Origin: Nostoc sp. JL33
GTDB taxonomy: Bacteria > Cyanobacteriota > Cyanobacteriia > Cyanobacteriales > Nostocaceae
Assembly: GCF_017114985.1 (NCBI RefSeq)
Contig: NZ_JABXKP010000039.1
Coordinates: 128,263 to 192,262 of the forward strand
Direction: 5' to 3'
DNA length: 64,000 nucleotides
Each line of letters opens with the position of its first letter. The first letter of the stretch is position 1. Made by a program: the position numbers and the translations under genes. Shown here piece by piece: positions 16,536 through 24,922 of the stretch. The notes beneath the pieces are model-generated. The model worked only from the letters and a program-made list of their open reading frames with translations. It was not told the DNA's origin and did no database searches.

Positions 16536-16661
16536 TTAGGCTTCCCGATCGAAAAAGCCTTGAACTTGTCTTAAAGCCGCAGCGCCAATATTAAACACTG
16601 CCCAGCTAGCAGCAATGACTACTGGTGCTAAAACAATCGCTATACGGTAATCGATATCCAT
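16536..16661 (-). CDS. psbY: photosystem II protein Y
   Basis: This 41-residue protein starts [20 protein letters not shown] and ends FFDREA. It is a single thylakoid transmembrane helix (about residues 5-27) with a short charged tail, the cyanobacterial PsbY pattern. PsbY is a peripheral small subunit of photosystem II near cytochrome b559; it is not essential for oxygen evolution. An AGAGGGG ribosome site lies 10 bases before the ATG. The gene is monocistronic, with its own terminator and a plausible promoter. It is below common ORF length cut-offs and so easily missed. Confidence 0.9.
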   Translation of the reverse strand: MDIDYRIAIVLAPVVIAASWAVFNIGAAALRQVQGFFDREA

Positions 16662-16674
16662 ATCTAGAACCCCT

Positions 16675-16703
16675 CTTTTAAGTAGAAATTAAACTTTTGT
16701 CAA
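16675..16703 (-). promoter_or_regulatory. candidate psbY promoter
   Basis: On the minus strand a perfect TTGACA (16703-16698) is followed after 17 bases by TAAAAG (16680-16675), a sigma-70-like spacing with a weak -10. The transcript would start about 10 bases before the ribosome site. Confidence 0.45.
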
Positions 16704-16802
16704 CTGCTCTCATTTTTATTGTTAGCTGAAGTGGGCAATTTTTCCCACCGAATATGTAAAGAATATTTACATTATAACTACATCTCCCCCAGTCTTTTCT
16801 TC

Positions 16803-16823
16803 TCTACGAGACGCTGCGCGAAC
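16803..16823. repeat. dispersed repeat fragment
   Basis: CTACGAGACGCTGCGCGAAC is present at 16804-16823. Related copies are CTGCGACACGCTGTTCGCGA near 18825 and, in frame inside the M16 peptidase gene, CTACGACACGCTACGCGAAC at 20795-20814. Confidence 0.75.
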
Positions 16824-16866
16824 AATTTTAAATGCGTGAATGCGTGAATTGATTTCTCGCCACTCT

Positions 16867-17394
16867 CTAAGACTTGTTAAAGCCGATATCAGTACCCTTA
16901 CCAGCATGAACTAAAGCTAACTTTTGGTAACGTTTAGCGTGTTCAATCAGTTCTGCGGCTTCAACCTCTGTTACTTCTCGTAACACTTTGCCAGGAATGC
17001 CGACAACTAGGGACAGAGGCGGTATATTTTTAGTTACCACTGCGCCAGCACCGATAATACTACCAGCACCTACTCGTACCCCATCTAAAATCACCGCGCC
17101 AATGCCAATCAAGCTTCCACACTCAATGTAAGCGGAATGTATCACAGCGCGATGCCCTACGGTAACATGATCTTCTAAAATTGTTGGAGAACCAGGATCG
17201 CCATGTAAAATTGCACCATCTTGAATATTTGTGCATTCGCCAATTTCAATGCGTTCTACATCTCCCCTAACCACTGCTCCATACCAAATGCTCACTCCTG
17301 CTGCTATATTTACCGAACCCATAACAATAGCATTGGCTGCAATGAAGGCAGCTTGAGAAAAATCAGGAGATGTCCAGTAAGAAGCGGTAGACAC
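16867..17394 (-). CDS. gamma-class carbonic anhydrase-like protein
   Basis: This 175-residue left-handed beta-helix protein of hexapeptide repeats belongs to the gamma-carbonic anhydrase / ferripyochelin-binding family. The three zinc histidines are present: H64 in [11 protein letters not shown]81 and H86 in [11 protein letters not shown]43 and D45 (VRGDVE) and Q58-D59 (IQDG) of the family core are also conserved. Trimers of such proteins interconvert CO2 and bicarbonate or act as structural relatives; activity is not assured, since many lack the proton-shuttle loop. It is a stand-alone gene, not a CcmM, because no RbcS-like repeats follow. The stretch on its 5' side contains a structured segment. 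Confidence 0.85.
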   Translation of the reverse strand: MSTASYWTSPDFSQAAFIAANAIVMGSVNIAAGVSIWYGAVVRGDVERIEIGECTNIQDGAILHGDPGSPTILEDHVTVGHRAVIHSAYIECGSLIGIGAVILDGVRVGAGSIIGAGAVVTKNIPPLSLVVGIPGKVLREVTEVEAAELIEHAKRYQKLALVHAGKGTDIGFNKS

Positions 17395-17444
17395 GATAGA
17401 ATATTAATATGGTACCCAGGAACAGTGGAGAAACTCCAACCTTT

Positions 17445-17495
17445 GAGGCTGGTTGCATAACCAGGATATCACAGCGTTAAGCCTCTACGCTGAGG
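17445..17495. other. cluster of hairpins with alternative pairings
   Basis: CTGGTT-GCAT-AACCAG (17449-17464) and CAGCGT with ACGCTG (17472-17477 / 17487-17492) form two adjacent hairpins. GAGGCT (17445-17450) can instead pair with AGCCTC (17480-17485), and CCTC with GAGG (17482-17485 / 17492-17495). It lies in the 240-base space between the divergent carbonic-anhydrase-like and TIGR02652 genes. It could be a leader or a small RNA; I do not recognise a known family. Confidence 0.35.
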
Positions 17496-17633
17496 AAAAC
17501 ACTAGTAAACAATGTTCCTGCCGCAACTCCGTGTCTATGCAGCAGTGAGCAAGGAACCCAAAGTGGTTGGGCCGAAGTGTATAATCCAACCCAGTACTGC
17601 TGGTGAAGACAAAATTATGTTTGTACGCACTTC

Positions 17634-18146
17634 ATGATGAATCCAGGTTTGCAGTACCCGATGTTTGGGCCTGAAATACAGTGTCCCCATTGTCGCCAGA
17701 CTATTCCGGCGCTGACACTGACAGATACCTATTTGTGTCCGCGTCATGGCGCGTTTGAAGCTAATCCTAAAAATGGAGAGTTAATCCATTTGCAATCGGG
17801 ACGTCATTGGCAAAGGTGGAATAATGAATGGTATAGACAGCATACTCATCCCGATGGTATTCGCTTTGAAATTCACGAAGCATTAGACAAGCTTTATACC
17901 CAAGGCTATCGAGCAACAAAAGTGATTATTGCTCGACGCTATCAGGAATTGATGAGTGGCTATTTAGAACGCAGCACACCTTGGCGTTCTGGAGTGCCGG
18001 AAGCTACTGCTGCGCGTTTGTATGGCTTACCCGTGGAATTTAGCCCCGATACCTCAGAAGATCCTTGTTGGCAAGTGATTAATTTTGACTTGGAAAAAGA
18101 GCCTGGCGTCCCTGTGCGCTACCCTTATTTCAGGTTGTTTGAGTAA
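17634..18146 (+). CDS. TIGR02652 family protein (cyanobacteria-specific)
   Basis: This 170-residue soluble protein has an N-terminal zinc-ribbon-like half: IQCPHCRQTIPAL (Cys17, Cys20) and YLCPRHGAFEA (Cys35, His38) could coordinate one metal. A conserved region follows with GRHWQRWNNEWYRQH, EALDKLYTQGYRATKVIIA and a C-terminal VRYPYFRLFE. I recognise it as the TIGR02652 family, conserved in cyanobacteria with unknown function. Two ATGs (17634, 17637) are possible starts. The stop is directly followed by a palindromic repeat. Confidence 0.8.
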   Translation: MMNPGLQYPMFGPEIQCPHCRQTIPALTLTDTYLCPRHGAFEANPKNGELIHLQSGRHWQRWNNEWYRQHTHPDGIRFEIHEALDKLYTQGYRATKVIIARRYQELMSGYLERSTPWRSGVPEATAARLYGLPVEFSPDTSEDPCWQVINFDLEKEPGVPVRYPYFRLFE

Positions 18147-18148
18147 AG

Positions 18149-18240
18149 AGACGCGATTAATCGCGTCTGTACAAGTTAGGAGTTAGGAGTTAGGAGTTAA
18201 ATTCAATTTATAACTCATAACTTACAACTCCTAACTTTTG
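18149..18240. repeat. 20-bp palindrome plus GTTAGGA heptamers
   Basis: AGACGCGATTAATCGCGTCT (18149-18168) is a perfect 20-bp palindrome followed by GTACA. The identical unit is at 32191-32215. GTTAGGA repeats (18175-18197) and their complement CTAACTT/CTCATAA types follow, up to 3 bases before the next start codon. Confidence 0.9.
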
Positions 18241-18242
18241 TT

Positions 18243-18686
18243 ATGCACCACGCTTCTATTCGGACTGCGAATATTCATCGAGCGATCGCTTTCTACGAAC
18301 ATTTAGGGTTTACAATTTCGGAACGCTTTACTACCGGCTACACTCTAGCTTGCTGGATGGAAGGATTGGGCGGCAGAATTGAACTGATCCAAATTCCTGA
18401 ACCAAAACCAGCCCCAGATGCGTTTGCTGACGAACATTATGTGGGATACTATCATCTCTCGTTCGATTTAACTGAGATTACACCAGATTTACCTAGCTGG
18501 TTGACAAATTTACAAGAACGTATATCACTAGCTGCCGAGAGTCAACCCGAAGAATTACAACCTTTGAAAGTATTATTAGAACCGACACAACAGCAAATAG
18601 GCGATCGCATTTACGAAGTGGCTTTCATCGCCGATACCGATGGCTTACCTCTGGAATTCATTCGGATTTTGGCAAAACTCCGATAA
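18243..18686 (+). CDS. VOC family (glyoxalase/dioxygenase superfamily) protein
   Basis: This 147-residue protein has two beta-alpha-beta-beta-beta halves of the vicinal oxygen chelate fold. It starts MHHASIRTANIHRAIAFYEH, with a metal-type His at the end of the first strand, continues with GGRIELIQIPEP and YYHLSFDL, and ends VAFIADTDGLPLEFIRI, supplying the usual His/Glu ligands. These proteins may be lactoylglutathione lyases, dioxygenases or binding proteins; the reaction is not readable here. The start codon lies immediately after repeat DNA (GTT ATG), with no good ribosome site. Confidence 0.8.
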   Translation: MHHASIRTANIHRAIAFYEHLGFTISERFTTGYTLACWMEGLGGRIELIQIPEPKPAPDAFADEHYVGYYHLSFDLTEITPDLPSWLTNLQERISLAAESQPEELQPLKVLLEPTQQQIGDRIYEVAFIADTDGLPLEFIRILAKLR

Positions 18687-18774
18687 TTTAGCTTTTTTAT
18701 TACCTTTGTTGCTAATATATTCTTTTTCTGTATTGTTGCTCAGGTAAGTAGGCGGGCATAATTAAACATAAGAT

Positions 18775-18884
18775 GTCATTGCGAGGAACGAAGCAATCCC
18801 AGTCTTTGCGATTGCTTGTCTGCGACACGCTGTTCGCGAACGTCGTTCCTCCTCTCTACGAGACGCACTCGCGTTCGCAATGAC
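18775..18884. repeat. composite dispersed repeat island
   Basis: The segment starts GTCATTGCGAGGAACGAAGC and ends TTCGCAATGAC, giving 10-bp inverted ends. Inside are two variants of the CTACGAGACGC element and a TCGTTCCTCC that pairs with AGGAACGA. The rest of the 18687-19283 gap holds the MITE-like copy at 19035 and no gene. Confidence 0.8.
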
Positions 18885-19034
18885 AAAACATATTATATTT
18901 ATTTACGCCGATCTACTTAACAAATTTTTTTGCTTAATTTAGATTATCGTCATCCTCAAAATAATTATCTAACTTACAGCGATTTTCAGCTAAACAGACC
19001 ATGCTGTGCCCCCACGACAGATGTGGTTAAAATA

Positions 19035-19126
19035 TAGGACTTACGCACAGGTAACGGAAAATCGAACCACAGAGACACAGAGAACACGGAGGAATAAGAG
19101 TTTGAGAGGTATTTTGCGTAAGTCCT
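19035..19126. repeat. 92-bp MITE-like repeat, copy 2 (inverted)
   Basis: The reverse complement matches the element at 973-1065 along its whole length: TAGGACTTACGCA ends, then GGTAACGGAAAA, CGAACCACAGAG, ACGGAGGAAT and GAGTTTGAGAGG in the inverted order. The right end is slightly degraded. Confidence 0.85.
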
Positions 19127-19301
19127 TGAAATAAATAGAAAACTATGGATTTTCCAGATTTTATAAATATCCCTTGCTGTTATTAATTTTAAGCTTATGG
19201 CTAGTAGCGGATTTTTGTTGAGTGATTAATCTACTCATAGCCAAAATGGAACTACATTTAACAAATAAAAATAATAGTAAACCTTGCTAGTAAAAAGAAT
19301 A

Positions 19302-22097
19302 ATGTCCTCAACATTGACAGAAAATGTCCGCAAGACAGTGCTGGCGAATGGTCTAACTGTCCTGACAAAGGAAGTGCATACTGCGCCAGTAGTGACGGTG
19401 CAGGTGTGGTATAAGGTTGGCTCAGGCAACGAAGAACCAGGGGTGAATGGTATTGCCCACCAGTTAGAACACATGATGTTTAAAGGTACTCTAAATCGTC
19501 CGATTCAATTTGGACGTTTGTTTAGCGCTTTAGGTAGTGATTCCAATGCTTTCACCAGCTATGACCAAACTGCATATTACGGTACTGTGGAACGAAACAA
19601 GCTGAAAGCGCTCTTAGTGCTGGAAGCAGACAGAATGCAAAATTCCCAGATTGAGCCAGAACAACTGGCGAGTGAGAAGCGAGTAGTAATTTCCGAGTTG
19701 CAGGGTTACGAAAATAGTCCAGAATATCGCCTCAACCGCGCCGTAATGCAGGCGGTGTTTCCCAATCATGCTTATGGGTTGCCTGTAGGTGGTACCAAAG
19801 CTGATGTCGAGAAATTTGAAGTTGAGCAGGTACAAAAATATTACCGCAATTTTTACACTCCCGATAATGCTGTCTTAGTGATTGTTGGAGATTTTCAAAC
19901 TGCAAATACCCTTGAAACAATTAAAGAAGTATTTGGCAAACTAGCGAAGAGAGTTAGGAGTGAGGAGTTAGGAGTTAGGAGTGAGCTTGCCGTGAGCGTA
20001 GCCGAACGGGAGTTAGGAGTTAAGAGTAAAAATACTTTTACCCCATCAACCTCACTTAGTACTCCGATAGTATTGCGAGAACCGGGAGCAAGCCGGCTCT
20101 TACAAGTTGTCTATCCGCTACCGGATGCAAATCAACCAGATGTCCCAGCGCTGGATGTGATGGATTACATCTTGACAGAGGGACGGAATTGTAGACTTTA
20201 TCAGGCATTGGTAGAATCAGGTTTAGCTAGTGAAGTTACAGCATCCGTTACCAGTTTGCGAGAATCTGGCTGGTATGAGGTTTTGGTAACGGCTGGATCT
20301 AAACAAGATTTGAAAAAAATTGACTCAGTGTTGAGTAGTGCGATCGCCAATGTAGCAGAAAAAGGCGTGACATCAGAGGAAGTAGAACAAGCCAAAACCC
20401 AATTAACAGCAGATGTAATTTTGAGCAACCGTGATATCACCTCTCAAGCAATGCGATTGGGCAATGATCAGACAACTACTGGTGATTATCGCTACACAGA
20501 CCGTTATTTGGCAGCTGTCCGTCTGGTGAAGCCGACGGATATTGTAGCTGTGATTAACAAATACCTGACAAAAGAAGCGCGGACAGTAGGCTTTTTTGAA
20601 CCAACCCAGAAGCGGATAACAGAAGTTGGTGACAAACCAGACTCAGCCCATACTACAGAAAATTTCTCTCCTGGCGCACCTGTGCTTTTTTCTGAGGTGA
20701 TGAAGTACCTACCGCCTGTAGATTCCGCTACAGATGCGTTGCTTGTCAATGACGGCATTAGCGCAGCCTCTTTGAGTCTTGCGTCAGCCTCTGTCTACGA
20801 CACGCTACGCGAACATAAAGAAGACATCGCCCAAATCCTACCGCAGCAATTTAAATTTACCAACGGACTGCGGATATTACTGTTAAGAGATAATAGTACT
20901 CCTACTGTTACCTTGAGCGGCCACATTCAAGCCGGGACGGAATTTGATCCAGAGAATAAAGCTGGACTGGCTGATTTTGTCGCAGAGAATTTGCTCAATG
21001 GCACTAATACCAAGGATGTCTTAACTATTGCCAAAGTTTTGGCAGAACGAGGAGCGAGTCTAGACTTTCAAACCTACCGCGAAGGTGTGCATATCGAAGG
21101 TGATAGTTTAGCTCTTGATTTGCCGATACTCCTGGAGATATTGGCAGATGTTCTGAAAAATAGTACCTTTCCACTCAAAGAGTTGGAATTGCATCGCCAA
21201 CAAACTTTAACTGATCTGCAACAGGAATTAGATGAGCCATCAGAAGTAGCCAGAAGAGTATTTGTTCAGTCTATTTACCCGAAAAAACATCCCTTACATA
21301 CCTTTCCCACAGAGGAGAGTTTACAGCAGATTCAGCGCCAGGATGTGATTGATTTCAAAGCTAAACATTATCGTCCAGATACAACAGTGCTAGCGCTGGT
21401 GGGAGATTTTGATCTAGACAAAGTGCGATCGCTCCTTAAAAATAAGTTTGGTAACTGGGAAGTTAGCGGCCAAGCACCCAGATTAAAATATCCCACGGTA
21501 TCTATGCCGGATAAAATAGTCAGTATCAACCCAGTTTTACCAGATAAAACCCAAGCTGTTACATATATGGGTTGCACAGGGATTAACCGTTATGATCCTC
21601 GGTTTCACGCAGCCTTAGTATTAAACCAGATTTTGGGAGGCGATACCTTATCTAGTAGACTGGGTGCAGAAGTGCGCGATCGCCAAGGTTTGAGTTATGG
21701 GATTTATAGCTACTTCCAAGCTCTTAAGAATGCAGGGACATTTGTGATTGAGATGCAAACTAGTCCAGAAGATAGCACTAAAGCGATCGCTAGCACCCGC
21801 CAAATACTACAGCAAATCCATCAACAAGGTGTCACCGCACTAGAAGTAGAAACAGCTAAACGCACCCTGATCAGCAACTACAACGTTTCTCTGGCAAACC
21901 CAGAGGAATTAACAGATAGAATTCTGATGAATGAGGTGTACGAACTAGATAAAGTAGAATTGCACTCCTTCACTGATAAAATCCAGAAAGTCACTCTTGA
22001 CCAAGTTAATCAAGCAGCTCGTGAGTTACTCCACCCAGATCAAATCGTGGTCGTCACTGCTGGCCCATCTGTGTTAGTAGAGAAAAACCAGTATTAG
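19302..22097 (+). CDS. M16 family zinc metallopeptidase, two-module
   Basis: This 931-residue protein has two M16 halves. The N-terminal half has the inverted zinc motif H53-x-x-E56-H57 (HQLEHMM) with the distal glutamate in the SEKRVVISEL region, then an inactive-type domain with the R/Y pair. The second half (from about residue 515, LPQQFKFTNGLRILLLRDNS) lacks HxxEH, as in pitrilysin-type clamshell peptidases. It probably degrades peptides, possibly at the envelope; no clear signal peptide is seen. The frame is open from a TTG at 19284, but ATG 19302 gives the family-like start MSSTLTENVRKTVLANGL. Two stretches are repeat-derived: about 19949-20034 (GTTAGGA heptamers) and 20794-20814. Confidence 0.9.
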   Translation: MSSTLTENVRKTVLANGLTVLTKEVHTAPVVTVQVWYKVGSGNEEPGVNGIAHQLEHMMFKGTLNRPIQFGRLFSALGSDSNAFTSYDQTAYYGTVERNKLKALLVLEADRMQNSQIEPEQLASEKRVVISELQGYENSPEYRLNRAVMQAVFPNHAYGLPVGGTKADVEKFEVEQVQKYYRNFYTPDNAVLVIVGDFQTANTLETIKEVFGKLAKRVRSEELGVRSELAVSVAERELGVKSKNTFTPSTSLSTPIVLREPGASRLLQVVYPLPDANQPDVPALDVMDYILTEGRNCRLYQALVESGLASEVTASVTSLRESGWYEVLVTAGSKQDLKKIDSVLSSAIANVAEKGVTSEEVEQAKTQLTADVILSNRDITSQAMRLGNDQTTTGDYRYTDRYLAAVRLVKPTDIVAVINKYLTKEARTVGFFEPTQKRITEVGDKPDSAHTTENFSPGAPVLFSEVMKYLPPVDSATDALLVNDGISAASLSLASASVYDTLREHKEDIAQILPQQFKFTNGLRILLLRDNSTPTVTLSGHIQAGTEFDPENKAGLADFVAENLLNGTNTKDVLTIAKVLAERGASLDFQTYREGVHIEGDSLALDLPILLEILADVLKNSTFPLKELELHRQQTLTDLQQELDEPSEVARRVFVQSIYPKKHPLHTFPTEESLQQIQRQDVIDFKAKHYRPDTTVLALVGDFDLDKVRSLLKNKFGNWEVSGQAPRLKYPTVSMPDKIVSINPVLPDKTQAVTYMGCTGINRYDPRFHAALVLNQILGGDTLSSRLGAEVRDRQGLSYGIYSYFQALKNAGTFVIEMQTSPEDSTKAIASTRQILQQIHQQGVTALEVETAKRTLISNYNVSLANPEELTDRILMNEVYELDKVELHSFTDKIQKVTLDQVNQAARELLHPDQIVVVTAGPSVLVEKNQY

Positions 22098-22267
22098 ATA
22101 GAGATCACTCTATTTTGGTATTAATTATCCATAAAGGGAGCGATAGAACCGCAGCTCTTAAGTTAATAAAATAGATATAGCCTTTCCTAATCACATCAGG
22201 TGCATCTTAGCCGCCTCCTCGCTTGCTCTTAGGGGTTGGGGGTGGGGTTCTTGTACACTCTCAACTG

Positions 22268-22915
22268 TCACTGTATGACACCTACCTGTGGATTCCTGGT
22301 CTGCTTCAACTTGATAGCGACCATCATTATATAGATGAGGTCGAAGACAAATATTGCACTGTATAGAAACAGCAACAGCAGCGACCCCCGCCGTGTAGGA
22401 GTGGCAATATAAAAACCAATGGAAGCGAATGTAGTTCCGATCATTTTAGATAGGGCAATGAAGATTGATTGACCTAAAAGAGTGTTGCGTCTGAGCAACA
22501 TGTCAATAAAGAGAATGGACATCATAAGATTTGATCCAAAAGCTGTATAAGCACCGCTCCAATCGTTAAACTCATAGCTGATAAAAAATACACAACAAAA
22601 GCTTGTCACCAAAGTCAACACAAACATAGGGTAAAACAATTTCTGCGCCTTCTTTGCAAACAGAGACTGCCCAAAATATAGAAATTGAAACAAAATAATT
22701 AGATCAAGGATGAACCAGATGATATTGACCCACAGATGCGGTGGGAAGTGGGGATGAACAAATGAGAAAATGAATTCCCATGAAATATTGGCACACAGAG
22801 CAACCAATGGCATTCCGCACGTTTTATCTTGAAAGCCACGTTTAATCAGTAGAACATAGGTGAGTGACCAGAACACGCCACATGCAAGCAGTAAGTAGGT
22901 TCCAATATTCATCAT
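22268..22915 (-). CDS. seven-helix membrane protein resembling Pyr4/PaxB-type terpene cyclases
   Basis: This 215-residue protein has seven predicted hydrophobic helices: about residues 4-24, 35-53, 62-82, 93-114, 121-141, 150-171 and 178-201. Helix 2 contains GMPLVALCANISWEF with E47 in the SWE motif; helix 7 contains D192 (FVFDLIY). A small seven-helix protein with one Glu in helix 2 and one Asp in helix 7 is the pattern of fungal Pyr4 and of the bacterial membrane terpene cyclases known from drimentine-type pathways, which protonate a prenyl chain or epoxide. Assignment is from fold pattern and memory. No prenyltransferase, epoxidase or isoprenoid gene is adjacent, so the substrate is open. 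The alternative is an uncharacterised membrane family. Confidence 0.5.
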   Translation of the reverse strand: MMNIGTYLLLACGVFWSLTYVLLIKRGFQDKTCGMPLVALCANISWEFIFSFVHPHFPPHLWVNIIWFILDLIILFQFLYFGQSLFAKKAQKLFYPMFVLTLVTSFCCVFFISYEFNDWSGAYTAFGSNLMMSILFIDMLLRRNTLLGQSIFIALSKMIGTTFASIGFYIATPTRRGSLLLLFLYSAIFVFDLIYIMMVAIKLKQTRNPQVGVIQ

Positions 22916-23334
22916 TACCTGTTTAGGACTATGATTTTATTTAAGGTTTCCCGTAGCGCGATCGCCACAAACAATCCTTTCTTTAAAATTGTATGAGTCG
23001 CTTGTACTCATCACTTTTAGGAGTACCCATAGAAATGAACCGCTTATTTACGTTAGTTCACAAATATTTATATTGAATCGGAATTACATCTGTTAATTTC
23101 CCAACTATTGCTTGGCTGCAAATATTTCGGTGGAACACGCGGGGAACCCCCGCAACGCGCTGCCTGCCCTTTGCATTAAAATTTCAACCCTCAATTCCCC
23201 ACGATTTTACCCAAAGCTATACTAAGTCCTATAGTGTGCAGCCAAAAATCAGTTATGGCGATTTTGATTCAAGTACAACACATCAGGAGTAGGCGAATGT
23301 GTTATTCTATATACGTTAGCGGCTAAACTGGAAG

Positions 23335-23351
23335 AATCCCTATCAGGGATT
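23335..23351. other. CRISPR-repeat-like palindrome, single copy
   Basis: AATCCCTATCAGGGATT followed by AAAAT resembles the palindromic core and 3' end of cyanobacterial CRISPR repeats (CCCTATCAGGGATTGAAAC type). There is only one copy and no array. The remaining gap 22916-23444, upstream of map, shows nothing else I can interpret. Confidence 0.3.
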
Positions 23352-23444
23352 AAAATAACTTAAATTATAGATATTAGTTCTCAAGTAATCTAGAGAAAGC
23401 ATTGATACTTAAGCGGCAAAGCCACCTGTAATTATTAATTTCCT

Positions 23445-24272
23445 ATGAACATTTTCAGTAACTTACTTTCTCAAGCTACTCAGCCTGGAACTGCGAAAAA
23501 ACAACGCCGAGGAATTGAAATTAAATCGCCGCGTGAAATTGAAATCATGCGGCAATCAGCGACAATTGTGGCAACTGTCCTAAAAGAAATTTCCGAGCTA
23601 GTAAAGCCAGGAATGACAACTGCTGATTTGGATGCTTATGCAGAAAAACGTATCCGCGAAATGGGTGCAACGCCTAGTTTTAAAGGATATCACGGTTTTC
23701 CAGGTTCTATTTGCTCTAGCATTAACAATGAAGCAGTGCATGGCATTCCTAGTCCAAAGAAAGTAATTCGCGTGGGGGATGTATTAAAAGTAGATACGGG
23801 TGCTTATTACCAAGGCTTTCATGGTGATTCTTGCATTTCAATTGCTGTCGGTGAAGTGACCCAAGAAGCTGCTAAATTAATTCGCGTAGCAGAAGAAGCT
23901 TTATATAAGGGCATTGAACAAGTTAAGGCTGGTGTATACCTGCTTGACTTAGCTGGAGCAATTGAAGACCATGTGAAACTTAACGGTTTTAGTATAGTCG
24001 AAGAGTTCACTGGACACGGTGTCGGTCGTAACTTGCATGAAGAACCTTCAGTATTCAACTACCGTACCCGCGAGATGCCAAATGTTAAACTCCGTGCGGG
24101 GATGACATTGGCAATTGAGCCAATTTTAAATGCGGGTTCTAGACACACCCGGACATTATCTGACCGTTGGACAGCAGTCACTGTGGATAATTCTTTATCG
24201 GCTCAGTTTGAGCATACAGTGTTAGTGACGGAAACTGGTTATGAGATTTTGACTGACCGTTCTAAGGTGTAA
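23445..24272 (+). CDS. map: methionine aminopeptidase, type I
   Basis: This 275-residue enzyme removes the initiator methionine from nascent proteins. The five metal ligands are present: D117 (KVDTGA), D128 (HGDSC), H191 (TGHGVGR), E225 (AIEPI) and E256 (QFEHT); H99 (AVHG) is the conserved proton donor. A roughly 25-residue basic N-terminal extension precedes the catalytic domain, without the SH3-like zinc finger of type Ib. Cyanobacteria usually have several map paralogues; this one is monocistronic and followed by a clear terminator. Confidence 0.95.
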   Translation: MNIFSNLLSQATQPGTAKKQRRGIEIKSPREIEIMRQSATIVATVLKEISELVKPGMTTADLDAYAEKRIREMGATPSFKGYHGFPGSICSSINNEAVHGIPSPKKVIRVGDVLKVDTGAYYQGFHGDSCISIAVGEVTQEAAKLIRVAEEALYKGIEQVKAGVYLLDLAGAIEDHVKLNGFSIVEEFTGHGVGRNLHEEPSVFNYRTREMPNVKLRAGMTLAIEPILNAGSRHTRTLSDRWTAVTVDNSLSAQFEHTVLVTETGYEILTDRSKV

Positions 24273-24315
24273 TTGTTAGTTTTAATTATTTGTTGTAAAG
24301 AGAGGTGAAGCGTCG

Positions 24316-24346
24316 AAAGAGGGCGATTTGCCTCTTTATTTTTTTA
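24316..24346 (+). terminator. rho-independent terminator of map
   Basis: AAAGAGG (24316-24322) pairs with CCTCTTT (24331-24337) across an 8-base loop and is followed by ATTTTTTTA. It lies 44 bases after the map stop. Confidence 0.85.
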
Positions 24347-24556
24347 CGAAAATCGAAAGCCTCGGATTCGTGACTTCTTAGATAAATCATAAATATCGTA
24401 ATCGGTTTTTAGTTTTGAATTATTTATCTGATCGCCGCATAGTTAGTTTTATAAAGGTTTAGGGATTGTAAAGATTACTAATCAATTTTCGTAATTCTTG
24501 GAATTTGTAGTTCAATTTTAAGTTGTAAGTTTAGATAGACTATTGCGAGAAATTTT

Positions 24557-24919
24557 ATGAAACTTTTAAATTCAATAGGTTCTAGCTTATTCTCTTTGAG
24601 CGCTTTGCTGTTGCTCGGTACGACTGCTACATCTCCTGCACAAGCGCAAACTAGGTTTGGATGTCCATCTGGGTACGTTTGCATTTATCCAGAGAAGGTT
24701 TCCATTCGTAATGAACCCACTAATAAATATTATCGTTACGGTACTTACAAACTTTATAATCAGTACAATGCCCACGGGGTCTTCAACAACCAGACCGGAG
24801 GCGCTAAGGTCCAGCTATGTAAAAACTCGAATGGAACCAATTGTCCGTATACTCTAGGTGCGAATCAGTATTATTATTACAATTTAACTCCAATCAATTC
24901 TATCAAACTCATAAAGTAA
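24557..24919 (+). CDS. small secreted Cys-containing protein, peptidase-inhibitor I36-like
   Basis: This 120-residue protein has a clear signal peptide (about residues 1-30, ending SPAQAQ). The mature part is about 90 residues, rich in Tyr and Asn, with four cysteines (in GCPSGYVCIYPE, KVQLCKN and GTNCPY) that could form two disulfides. The CPSGYVCIY start recalls small secreted I36-type proteinase inhibitors and beta/gamma-crystallin-like folds, but the match is weak. It acts in the periplasm or outside the cell. The ATG is preceded by AATTTT without a strong ribosome site. The MITE-like element starts 4 bases after the stop codon. Confidence 0.7.
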   Translation: MKLLNSIGSSLFSLSALLLLGTTATSPAQAQTRFGCPSGYVCIYPEKVSIRNEPTNKYYRYGTYKLYNQYNAHGVFNNQTGGAKVQLCKNSNGTNCPYTLGANQYYYYNLTPINSIKLIK

Positions 24920-24922
24920 CTA

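Noticed and set aside
19284-19301. TTG start for the M16 peptidase
   Set aside because: ATG 19302 gives the family-like N-terminus; the six extra codons look like leader.
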